A stretch of DNA of 13,557 bases from the NCBI GenBank assembly GCA_034434335.1, contig DAOTZS010000227.1:1-13557 (forward strand). Reading direction: 5' to 3'. Shown here one piece after another: positions 7,165 through 13,547 of this stretch. The notes beneath the pieces were generated by a model. The model saw only the letters and a list, made by a program, of their open reading frames with translations, was not told the origin of the DNA and did no database searches. Position numbers and translations under genes: made by a program. Positions within the stretch are counted from its first letter, which is position 1; each line of letters begins with the position of its first letter. This stretch comes from DAOTZS01 sp034434335. Its GTDB lineage: Bacteria > Chloroflexota > Anaerolineae > CG2-30-64-16.

Positions 7165-8043
7165 ATGGCTAACGATTCTATCCTCAGCCGCATCGAACGG
7201 GATGCCCAGAAAGCGCTGATCCAGAACGCCTTCTTCCGCTGGGAAAGCGCGGTGATGATCGCCGGCACCATCTTGCTGAGCGTGTTCCTGCCCCATCCTT
7301 TTCCGGCCTGGCCGGCCTGGGGCTGGCCCGTCCTGGGGCTGATCGGAGAAGCAGCTATCGTCATATCCAGCCTGACCGACAAAGCCGAGCAGCAGAAGGT
7401 GGTGGAGTCCCTTTTCCGCGAACAGTACAGTTTCGCCGGGATTCGCAACCGTGAGCTGCGAGATAAGCTGGCCGAAGCCGAGCAATATCGCCAGCGCATC
7501 CAGCAGGTAGTGGAACAACAACGCAACGGCCTGCTGCGCGATCGGCTGAAAGAGACCACCACCCAGGTTTACGACTGGATCGCCAACATGGTGCTGCTGG
7601 CACGACGCATTGATACGTACCGTAATGACCCGATCATCAAGCGCGATCTGGAGAGCGTACCCAAGGAGATTGAGACTTTAACGCAGCGGCTGAGCCGCGA
7701 ATCCAACCCGCGGCTGCGCGAGCAGATGGCCACCACCCTTGAGTCCAGCCGGCGCCTGGAGCAGAACTTGAAAGAACTGGCCAGCCGCATGGAGCGTGCT
7801 GACCTGCAACTGGATCACTCCCTGGCCGCGTTGGGAACGGTATACTCTCAGCTCCTGCTCATCGGCAGCCGGGATGTGGACTCTGATCGCGCGGAGCGTC
7901 TGCGCGACGATATTCGCAGTGAAGTGTTGGCATTGCAAGACCTGGTCGAGTCATTGAACGAAGTATATACGCATGGGCTGGAAGAGATATCGGCCGTGTC
8001 TACATCCACACCGGCCCAGCGTCGGCAGGTCGCCAGAAGGTAA
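7165..8043 (+). CDS. Two-TM protein with long cytoplasmic coiled coil (unknown function)
   Basis: The product has 292 aa. Two hydrophobic helices (~27-43 and ~52-70) are separated by a short Pro/Trp-rich turn (LPHPFPAWPAWGWP). Residues ~72-280 are almost entirely charged and helical with heptad character (REQYSFAGIRNRELRDKLAEAEQYRQRIQQVVEQQ; KEIETLTQRLSRES). Acidic/basic N-terminus and hairpin topology suggest both ends are cytoplasmic. I do not recognise the family. A cytoplasmic coiled coil at the membrane could partner with the PspA-like proteins (inference). No clear Shine-Dalgarno precedes the ATG; an overlapping ATG at 7160 is in another frame. The stop codon TAA (8041-8043) is supplied by the MITE copy 2 terminal repeat; before insertion it was TGA (now 8254-8256). 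Confidence 0.85.
   Translation: MANDSILSRIERDAQKALIQNAFFRWESAVMIAGTILLSVFLPHPFPAWPAWGWPVLGLIGEAAIVISSLTDKAEQQKVVESLFREQYSFAGIRNRELRDKLAEAEQYRQRIQQVVEQQRNGLLRDRLKETTTQVYDWIANMVLLARRIDTYRNDPIIKRDLESVPKEIETLTQRLSRESNPRLREQMATTLESSRRLEQNLKELASRMERADLQLDHSLAALGTVYSQLLLIGSRDVDSDRAERLRDDIRSEVLALQDLVESLNEVYTHGLEEISAVSTSTPAQRRQVARR
8031..8040. repeat. Target-site duplication, left copy (10 bp)
   Basis: CGCCAGAAGG directly precedes the element end TAACTATTCAG and is repeated exactly at 8244-8253 directly after CTGAATAGTTA. It forms the last three full codons' worth of the gene 6 reading frame. A perfect match indicates a fairly recent insertion. Confidence 0.93.
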
Positions 8044-8243
8044 CTATTCAGGCCGATGGAAATCGCCCCTCCTGGGCACTTCGTGCCAGGTAGGGCGATC
8101 CGGCGGATCGCCCTACGCCGACACCATTCATGTATGCATCATGAGAGAGGCCGGCGAAGGCCGACCACCGGCCGCAGGCCCAAAAAGGGTGACGCCTCGG
8201 GCGAGCCTTCAGCGTGGCCCTTCCAGTTACCGCTGAATAGTTA
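8041..8243 (+). mobile_element. MITE-like non-coding element, copy 2 (203 bp), opposite orientation
   Basis: The ends TAACTATTCAG / CTGAATAGTTA (11 bp, perfect) lie inside a perfect 10-bp target duplication. It is the inverted relative of copy 1, with ~47 extra bases near its left end. The extra segment holds two hairpins: CCTGGGCAC/GTGCCAGG with a bulge (8071-8090), and a 12-bp perfect stem GTAGGGCGATCC/GGATCGCCCTAC with loop GGC (8090-8116). No coding frame for a transposase is present. A 10-bp duplication is in the range known for IS4-group transposases, but the parent transposon is not in the window, so the family is open. It splits gene 6 from gene 7, which were 32 bp apart before insertion. 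Confidence 0.92.
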
Positions 8244-8253
8244 CGCCAGAAGG
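8244..8253. repeat. Target-site duplication, right copy (10 bp)
   Basis: CGCCAGAAGG, identical to 8031-8040. It is followed at once by TGA (8254-8256), the stop codon that gene 6 used before the element inserted. Confidence 0.93.
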
Positions 8254-8288
8254 TGACCGACCGGCCACTTTAGGAGCGTGAGGTTGTC

Positions 8289-9425
8289 ATGAGCCGAGCA
8301 ATCTGGGGTCTACTGCTTATTATCGCCCTCCTGTTGGCCGCCTGTGCGACAGGCACGCCCGGCCCAGGTGAGGTTATTGTCTATGTCGCGGGCCCCCTTT
8401 CCGGCTTCCAGGCCAACACAGGCCAGACGGTCGCCGGGGGTGTACGCCTGATGGCAGAGCAACTGAATCGCTCGGGAGGCCTGCTGGGCCACAAAGTGAA
8501 AGTGATCGTGCTGGACGATGAAGCCGATTCCGAGGTGGCTCTCAGTGTGGCCGAGCAGGTCAAGGCCGCGGTCGAGCGCGGAGAGCGCGTCCTTGGGGTC
8601 ATCGGCCACCCCAACTCGGGCCAGACAGCCGCCGCCATGCAGATTTACAAGGACCTGCCCATCGTGGTCATTACCCCCACTGCCTCCGAAGTGGGACTCA
8701 CCCACCAGGGCTATCGCAACTTCTTCCGCGTCAACGCCAGCAACGATGTGCAGGCCGAAGTGGGGGTGGCGTACCTGGTCAACCAGTTGGGGGCCAGAAG
8801 GGTGGCCGTGCTGTATAACGATGACCCCTATGGCATTGACCTGGGCCGGCTGGCTGCCGCTGAACTGCAGCGCCTGGGAGCGGAGGTGCCCCTCTCACTG
8901 CAGGTAAAGGTTGAGCAAAACCGCTTCCTCCAGGAGGTGGCGCAGATCAAGGCCGCCGGCGTGGATGCCATCTACTATGCCGGCTACGAGGTGGAGTGCC
9001 CCTACCTGCGCGCTGATCTGCGCGATGCTGGCCTGGGCAACCTGACCTTCATGGCCTCTGACGGCTGTTTCCTGGCCGCCACCATTGACAACTCTGACGG
9101 CGCGGCCGAGGGGATGTATGTCACCGGTTTCGCGCCCAGCCCCAAGACAGCCGTGGACCAGGCCTGGATCCAGGCCTACCAGGCTGTGGAATATCGCAAC
9201 CCCGACACCTACTCGGTCAACGGCTACAGCGCCATGCAGGTGCTGGCTGAAGGGGTCAAAAAGGCCGGCTCCCTGAGCGCCCCCCAGGTCGCCGAAGCCA
9301 TCCGCAGGCTGGACATCACCACCCCTATGGGACGGGTGCAATACCAGGACAACGGCGACCTGCGCGACGCCAAGATCTACATCTTCCAGGTCAGAGGGGG
9401 GGAGTTCGTGCAGGTGGCGCCATAG
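8289..9425 (+). CDS. Branched-chain amino-acid-type (LivJ/LivK family) solute-binding lipoprotein
   Basis: The product has 378 aa. A signal peptide ends in the lipobox L16-A-A-C19, so the mature protein is a lipid-anchored exported protein. The body is a type I periplasmic binding fold (PF13458-like): VIVYVAGPLSGFQANTGQTVAGGVRLM, GVIGHPNSGQTAAAMQIYKDLPIVVITPTA, FFRVNASNDVQAEVGVAYLV, RRVAVLYNDDPYGIDLGRLAA and VDAIYYAGYEVECPYLRADL. The family binds leucine-like amino acids or other small amides; the specificity here cannot be read. No LivH, M, G or F genes are in the window, so it may be an orphan receptor or pair with a distant transporter. AGGAG lies at 8272-8276. Original linkage to gene 6 (32 bp before the MITE) places it in the cluster. 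Confidence 0.93.
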   Translation: MSRAIWGLLLIIALLLAACATGTPGPGEVIVYVAGPLSGFQANTGQTVAGGVRLMAEQLNRSGGLLGHKVKVIVLDDEADSEVALSVAEQVKAAVERGERVLGVIGHPNSGQTAAAMQIYKDLPIVVITPTASEVGLTHQGYRNFFRVNASNDVQAEVGVAYLVNQLGARRVAVLYNDDPYGIDLGRLAAAELQRLGAEVPLSLQVKVEQNRFLQEVAQIKAAGVDAIYYAGYEVECPYLRADLRDAGLGNLTFMASDGCFLAATIDNSDGAAEGMYVTGFAPSPKTAVDQAWIQAYQAVEYRNPDTYSVNGYSAMQVLAEGVKKAGSLSAPQVAEAIRRLDITTPMGRVQYQDNGDLRDAKIYIFQVRGGEFVQVAP

Positions 9426-9507
9426 CGCGGTCCCTTGCTGTTCGGGGGATTAGCACCTTCGTCTTTAGCCCCTGTTTCATCGTATCTTGCCACAGACACC
9501 GCTAACC

Positions 9508-9513
9508 AAGGAG
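9508..9513 (+). promoter_or_regulatory. Ribosome binding site that decides the start of the small membrane protein
   Basis: AAGGAG lies 9 nt before the ATG at 9523. The in-frame ATG at 9487 would add a polar 12-residue tail with no Shine-Dalgarno sequence, so 9523 is preferred. Confidence 0.7.
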
Positions 9514-9522
9514 AGCAACACC

Positions 9523-9909
9523 ATGAAAGCACGTTCCGACGGCACGACCTTGATCAGCCTCTACCACTTCATCTGCGCGGCCCTGAGTTTGTTGGGCATC
9601 TGCGTCGCCTGCGCCATCGTAGCGCTCGTTATCATCGCGGCAGCATCGGACCCCAGCGCCTCCGACGCCGCGGCAGCGGTTGCCGTCATCAGCATTATCG
9701 CGCTCTTGATCGGCGGGCTGCTCCTGGTGGTGGCGGCTGCCAACCTGGTGGTCGGGTGGGGCCTGTGGAAAGGGCGGGAGTGGGCTCGAGTGGGTGCCCT
9801 GGCCCTGGCCATCTTCCGGCTCTTCAACATCCCGCTGGGCACCATCATCGGTGGCCTGATCATCTGGTACCTCCTGCGCCCAGATGTGAAGGCTGAGTTC
9901 AGCAGTTGA
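9523..9909 (+). CDS. Small multi-spanning membrane protein (unknown function)
   Basis: The product has 128 aa and is mostly hydrophobic: segments at ~9-41, ~50-80 and ~86-118, probably four helices. The end LWKGREWARVGALALAI...GTIIGGLIIWYLLRPDVKAEF resembles a common group of small uncharacterised bacterial membrane proteins in which the RP(D/E)VKAxF tail is conserved. I cannot name a Pfam family with certainty. Its stop lies 22 bp before the next gene, suggesting co-transcription with the PIG-L gene. No hairpin or clear promoter was recognised in the 97 bp upstream. Confidence 0.8.
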   Translation: MKARSDGTTLISLYHFICAALSLLGICVACAIVALVIIAAASDPSASDAAAAVAVISIIALLIGGLLLVVAAANLVVGWGLWKGREWARVGALALAIFRLFNIPLGTIIGGLIIWYLLRPDVKAEFSS

Positions 9910-9931
9910 CCGGAGTAGTAACCGCAACAAG

Positions 9932-11158
9932 ATGTCTCTGACTATACTGGCGATCTTTGCCCATCCCGATGACGAGATCAGCGTCGGCTCTACCCTGGCG
10001 TACTACAGTACCGCCGGGGTGCGCACGGTCTTGATCTGTGCCAGCCGTGGGGAGGCCGCCACCATCTACTGCGATGACTGTGCCACGCGGGAGAACCTGG
10101 CCCAGGTGCGCACGCGTGAGCTGGAGTGCGCCTGTGCCCACCTGGGCATCGCCGAGCTGCACTGGCTTGACTGGCCCGATGGCGGCATTGCGCAGCTTCC
10201 GCGGCGGGAGGCGATTGGAGAGGTGGTCGCGCGCATCCGTCAGATCCGGCCGGCTGTCATCCTTACGCATCCCGAAAACGGCCTCTATCCCCACCCCGAC
10301 CACCTGGCCGTCTGGGAGATCGTGCGGGCCGCGTTCACTGCGGCCGCCGATCCCGACGAGTATCCCGAAAAAGGTGCGGCCTGGCCTGTGGCCCGCCTCT
10401 TCACCCGGGCCATCCCCCAAAGCTTCTTCGACGCCGCGCCCGCCTTCGCCCGCTATCGCGTCCGCCTCGGCGACCAACAACTCCCCTTCGTCGGCACCCC
10501 TGACGACCAGATAGATGTGGTCATGCATGTGGGGCCCTGGGCCGAGCGCCGCATGGCGGCCTGGGAATGCCACCGCTCGCAGCACAACCCCGATGGCGCC
10601 TTTGCCCAGATGCCTGAGGCGGTACGGCGTGCCATGGCCGAACAGGAGCACTTCGTGCTGGCAGCAGCGCGGGTGCCGTTGCCCGAAGGCGTGCATGACG
10701 ATCTGCTGGCCGGGCTGAGCCAGTCGGAAGCAGACTCGGAACCCTCGACCTTGGTTGCCAGCCCAGCCCTTATCTCCACCCTGCGCCATCAGGCCGCCTT
10801 GCATCGCAGCCTGGCCGAGTTATGTCAGACCTATCTGGCTGCCCTCCCTGAGCCAAAGTACGCTGCCGCCCTGGAGCGGCTGGCCAATGGGGAACAGGAG
10901 ATCCTCTCCTATCTGGCCCGCTTCTTGCGCATGCATGGCAGCCCAAGTGGCGAGATAGGCACGGACCCGCGGGTGCGGGCTGAGGGGATGCATCTGAAGG
11001 AGGCCGCGGAACAGCTCAGCTTCTTGCGAGCATATCTGGATCGGGCGGAGAAAAGCTGTCAGGCTCATGTGGCGGCCACGGGGGACCCCGCAGTACAGCG
11101 CTTCTGGCGTGAACTGGGATCGCTGATCCAAGGTCAGCTTGATAGCCTGGACACCTAA
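9932..11158 (+). CDS. PIG-L/LmbE-family zinc deacetylase with extra helical C-terminal region
   Basis: The product has 408 aa. The deacetylase signature A10-H-P-D-D-E15 is followed by H121-P-D-H124. By analogy with MshB, H11, D14 and H124 are zinc ligands and D13 the catalytic base. The family removes N-acetyl groups from GlcNAc-type sugars and related amides, usually in ~220-300 aa. Here residues ~275-408 form a helix-rich extension (LHRSLAELCQTYLAAL, AAEQLSFLRAYLDRA) that I cannot assign. A CxxC pair (C47, C50) lies close to the active-site region. Shine-Dalgarno is weak (GGAG at 9912-9915, 16 nt away). The next gene is a ligase-like ATP-grasp enzyme, so the two may act on one amide-containing product (inference). 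No signal peptide, so it acts in the cytoplasm. Confidence 0.92.
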   Translation: MSLTILAIFAHPDDEISVGSTLAYYSTAGVRTVLICASRGEAATIYCDDCATRENLAQVRTRELECACAHLGIAELHWLDWPDGGIAQLPRREAIGEVVARIRQIRPAVILTHPENGLYPHPDHLAVWEIVRAAFTAAADPDEYPEKGAAWPVARLFTRAIPQSFFDAAPAFARYRVRLGDQQLPFVGTPDDQIDVVMHVGPWAERRMAAWECHRSQHNPDGAFAQMPEAVRRAMAEQEHFVLAAARVPLPEGVHDDLLAGLSQSEADSEPSTLVASPALISTLRHQAALHRSLAELCQTYLAALPEPKYAAALERLANGEQEILSYLARFLRMHGSPSGEIGTDPRVRAEGMHLKEAAEQLSFLRAYLDRAEKSCQAHVAATGDPAVQRFWRELGSLIQGQLDSLDT

Positions 11159-11167
11159 TACTATAAA
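11139..11167 (+). promoter_or_regulatory. Sigma-70-type promoter for the ATP-grasp gene, inside the 3' end of the PIG-L gene
   Basis: TTGATA (11139-11144), 17-bp spacer, TATAAA (11162-11167): five of six bases match at each box with ideal spacing. A start about 7 nt later (~11174) leaves a ~19-nt leader that contains GGGTGAGG (11175-11182). The ATP-grasp gene can therefore be expressed apart from the genes upstream. Confidence 0.55.
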
Positions 11168-11192
11168 TCGTTACGGGTGAGGTGTTTGAGCG

Positions 11193-12260
11193 ATGGGATT
11201 GAATATTGCTGTGTTGGCAAACCTGAAAAAGAACGCGCCCCACTACCCGGGGATGCCGGAGGATGCCTGGGCCGATCTGGATTCAGAGGTTACAGTCAAT
11301 GCTATTGTCACAGCCCTGGAGGCGCGTGGGCATCGCGCCACCTTCCTGGAGGGCAACCTGTCACTGGTCGAGACCCTGCCCAGGCTGAAACCAGACCTGT
11401 GCTTCAACATCTGTGAAGGACACTGGGGTGATAGCCGGGAAGCGCATATCCCGGCCATCCTGGAGATGATGCGCATCCCTTACACAGGGAGCGGGGTGTT
11501 GACCCTGGCCTTGACCCTGGACAAGCCGATGACCAAGCGGGTGCTGGCCTTCCACCACCTGCCGACCCCGGCCTTCCAGGTCTTCGAGCGCGCCGACGAG
11601 CCACTGGACGAGGATCTGGTCTTTCCCCTCTTCGTCAAGCCCAGCCGCGAAGGCACAGGGATGGGGGTCAGTGGCCACTCCATTGTGTACAACGAGGCTG
11701 AACTGCGCGCACGCCTGGCCGAGCAACTGGCCCGCTATCACCAACCGATCCTGGTCGAACGTTTTGTGCGCGGCCGGGAGGTGACGGTGGGTGTGCTGGG
11801 CAACCTGATGCCACCTGTGGCGCACCGCGTTCCCGGCGACGAAAACGCTCCGCGCGTGACGCGTGGGCTGCGCTTCCTCCCCCCGCTAGAAGTGGACTTT
11901 GCAGCTTATCCTGAGAGCGAGGGAGGGGTTTACACCAACCGCATGAAAACGGAGTGGGCCAATGACTTCCACTACTTCTGTCCGGCCCCCCTGGAACCGG
12001 AAATGGTTGAACAGCTCAACTGGCTGACGGCCGCGGTGTTTCGCGTGACCGGTTGTGTGGACGTGGCACGGGTGGACTTTCGGCTGGACGCCGATGATGG
12101 TAATCGGCCCTATATCCTGGAGGTTAACCCCTTGCCGGGCCTCTACCCTGGCCTCAGCGACCTTGTTTTGGAAGCCGCGGCAGCGGGCATCCCTTACGAG
12201 GAGCTGATTAACACCATCGTGGATGTGGCCTGCGTGCGGCACAACATCCGCCGCGATTAA
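11193..12260 (+). CDS. D-alanine-D-alanine-ligase-like ATP-grasp enzyme
   Basis: The product has 355 aa, within the Ddl size range. Ddl-like signatures in order: E75-G (NICEGHWGDSREA), YTGSG (97-101), LDK (109-111), K149-P-S-R-E-G-T-G-M-G-V (nucleotide-binding glycine loop), VERFVRGREVTV (188-199), ARVD295FR, and E310-V-N312-P-L-P-G, with D295, E310 and N312 placed to bind Mg2+. This family joins a carboxylate to an amine using ATP. The sequence departs from housekeeping Ddl in the N-terminal region (MGLNIAVLANLKKNAPHYPG) and has NPLPGL where Ddl often has NTLPG, so a different amino-acid or peptide ligase is possible. GGGTGAGG (11175-11182) precedes the ATG. It converges with the PfkB gene; 37 bp separate the ends. 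Confidence 0.87.
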   Translation: MGLNIAVLANLKKNAPHYPGMPEDAWADLDSEVTVNAIVTALEARGHRATFLEGNLSLVETLPRLKPDLCFNICEGHWGDSREAHIPAILEMMRIPYTGSGVLTLALTLDKPMTKRVLAFHHLPTPAFQVFERADEPLDEDLVFPLFVKPSREGTGMGVSGHSIVYNEAELRARLAEQLARYHQPILVERFVRGREVTVGVLGNLMPPVAHRVPGDENAPRVTRGLRFLPPLEVDFAAYPESEGGVYTNRMKTEWANDFHYFCPAPLEPEMVEQLNWLTAAVFRVTGCVDVARVDFRLDADDGNRPYILEVNPLPGLYPGLSDLVLEAAAAGIPYEELINTIVDVACVRHNIRRD

Positions 12261-12297
12261 GCAAGGGGGAAAGGGAGAACGCTCTGGCAACTGCTCT

Positions 12298-13245
12298 TCA
12301 GGCTTGATGAGCAGGCTGAGCGCGGCCGGCACATTGCTGTTGCAGAAACTTCTCCACCGTGGGCCGGTCGGGGATACCGCGACGTCCGCCGGGTTGGGTG
12401 GCTTTTAGTGCTGCGGCAGCCGTAGCTACCGCCACTGCCCGTTCGATCCCTTCCCCAGCCGCGATGCAAGCCGCGTAGGCCCCGTGAAAGACATCGCCGC
12501 AGCCCGTGGTATCTATCACCGGCACCCGGCAGGCCGGCCGATGGTAGACAGTGCCAGCCGAAGCACGCGTCATATACCAGCACCCCTGGTCACCACCCGT
12601 GACCACGCACGCCTGATGCGCGGGGCTGTACAGCCCACGCACAGCCATGGCGGGATCCCGTTCCCCTGTGACCTGGCGGGCGAACTCGGCCCCTACGATC
12701 AGGTGGTCTACCTCCCGGGCCAACACCAGCACTTCGGGCGGGGTGGTGCGTTCCAGATCGGCCACCACAGGTATGCCCAGGCGCTGTGCCAGGCGCAGCG
12801 CGTGCAGGGCCACAGCCGCCACCGTGCTATCTACAAAGAGCACGCGACAGCGCCCGATCAGCTCATCGGTCACCTCTTGTGGGCTCAGGGGGGTGACCCC
12901 GGCCAGAGAATAGAGGATGGTGCGCTGGCCAGTCAGGCGGTCCACGAGCACAATGGAGTGAATAGGGCGGGCATCTGGCTGACGCCTGACGGCTGAGCAA
13001 TCCACACCGGCGGCTACCAGTTCGGCAATGGTGAAGCGCGATAGCTCGTCATCGCCGAGCACGCCGGCATAAGCCGCACGCGCGCCCAGGCGAGCCGCGG
13101 CTACCAGAGCCGTGCCGGTCAGGCCTCCACCCTCGCGCCGTTCTTCCAGGACGGGCGTCTTGCTGTCGGGCGCGGGGTAGCCGTCCAGATAGACCAGGTC
13201 GTCTACGGCCACCGCACCAATGCCAAGGATGTCCCAGGTTTTCAT
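12298..13245 (-). CDS. PfkB-family carbohydrate/nucleoside kinase (ribokinase-like)
   Basis: The product has 315 aa. Ribokinase-family features: the N-terminal strand WDILGIGAVAVDDLVYLDGYP, GGG-x-TG (39-44), the Leu-Gly-Asp region GVLGDDELSRF (61-71), and the second PfkB signature D245-T-T-G-C-G-D251-V-F-H-G, in which D251 is the catalytic base and the GCG forms the anion hole. It phosphorylates a sugar or nucleoside with ATP; the substrate cannot be read. GGGGAGGTG before the ATG (- strand, 13248-13256) supports the start. It has its own promoter (13282-13310) and opposite orientation, so it is not part of the + strand cluster. Confidence 0.93.
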   Translation of the reverse strand: MKTWDILGIGAVAVDDLVYLDGYPAPDSKTPVLEERREGGGLTGTALVAAARLGARAAYAGVLGDDELSRFTIAELVAAGVDCSAVRRQPDARPIHSIVLVDRLTGQRTILYSLAGVTPLSPQEVTDELIGRCRVLFVDSTVAAVALHALRLAQRLGIPVVADLERTTPPEVLVLAREVDHLIVGAEFARQVTGERDPAMAVRGLYSPAHQACVVTGGDQGCWYMTRASAGTVYHRPACRVPVIDTTGCGDVFHGAYAACIAAGEGIERAVAVATAAAALKATQPGGRRGIPDRPTVEKFLQQQCAGRAQPAHQA

Positions 13246-13281
13246 TGCACCTCCCCAGGAGCAGTGGTAAACTGGGGCCTG

Positions 13282-13310
13282 ATCATACCACAGCGTGGTC
13301 TCCCGCTCAA
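13282..13310 (-). promoter_or_regulatory. Sigma-70-type promoter for the PfkB gene
   Basis: On the - strand: TTGAGC (13310-13305), 17-bp spacer, TATGAT (13287-13282). Four of six and five of six bases match the consensus, with ideal spacing. The predicted start is ~13275, giving a ~30-nt leader with GGGGAGGTG before the ATG at 13245. Confidence 0.5.
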
Positions 13311-13316
13311 AGGATT

Positions 13317-13342
13317 CCTCCGCCCTCGATTGGGGGCGGAGG
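13317..13342. repeat. 9-bp inverted repeat
   Basis: CCTCCGCCC (13317-13325) pairs with GGGCGGAGG (13334-13342) over an 8-nt loop. It lies just upstream of the PfkB -35 box. It may be a terminator for a gene beyond the right edge or part of a dispersed repeat. Confidence 0.5.
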
Positions 13343-13423
13343 CTAGTGCTTTGTAAAGCTGGATTCTACACTTTCCGGATTGACCCCCACCCCCGGCCCG
13401 TGCTTGCCTCCCGCGCAGCGGGA

Positions 13424-13443
13424 CGCCCCCCTATCAGGGGGCG
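13424..13443. repeat. 7-bp inverted repeat
   Basis: CGCCCCC (13424-13430), loop CTATCA, GGGGGCG (13437-13443). It is one of four hairpins in the 312-bp non-coding right end (13246-13557), in which I see no gene. Confidence 0.45.
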
Positions 13444-13458
13444 GGGAGATCGGCATTA

Positions 13459-13499
13459 TGGGGGTTTCTGGGGCGGCGAAGCCGCCCCAGAAACCCCCA
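13459..13499. repeat. 19-bp perfect hairpin with GAA loop
   Basis: TGGGGGTTTCTGGGGCGGC (13459-13477), loop GAA, then its exact complement GCCGCCCCAGAAACCCCCA (13481-13499). No T-run follows in either direction. The perfect stem and short loop suggest a dispersed palindromic repeat unit rather than a plain terminator. Confidence 0.75.
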
Positions 13500-13508
13500 C
13501 ACTTGGGA

Positions 13509-13547
13509 TTTCCCCCGCTCTCCCCTCCCAGGGGAGAGCGGGGGAAA
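13509..13547. repeat. 18-bp perfect hairpin with CCC loop
   Basis: TTTCCCCCGCTCTCCCCT (13509-13526), loop CCC, AGGGGAGAGCGGGGGAAA (13530-13547), followed by GGGGGTGAGA at the window edge. From memory, this C-rich/G-rich palindrome resembles short dispersed repeats in Chloroflexota genomes. It lies 9 bp from the 19-bp hairpin. Confidence 0.7.

Noticed and set aside
9899..10804. 301-aa - strand frame opposite the PIG-L gene
   Set aside because: The + strand has AHPDDE and HPDH motifs in the right order; the - strand frame shows nothing recognisable.
632..12260. tRNA, rRNA or riboswitch genes
   Set aside because: No tRNA-like cloverleaf, rRNA core or known riboswitch motif was seen in the gaps; the structured gaps are explained by MITEs and simple hairpins.
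12291..12314. Terminator between the convergent ATP-grasp and PfkB genes
   Set aside because: Only a 6-bp stem (CTGCTC/GAGCAG) with a 12-nt loop, overlapping PfkB codons and without a T-run; too weak to call.
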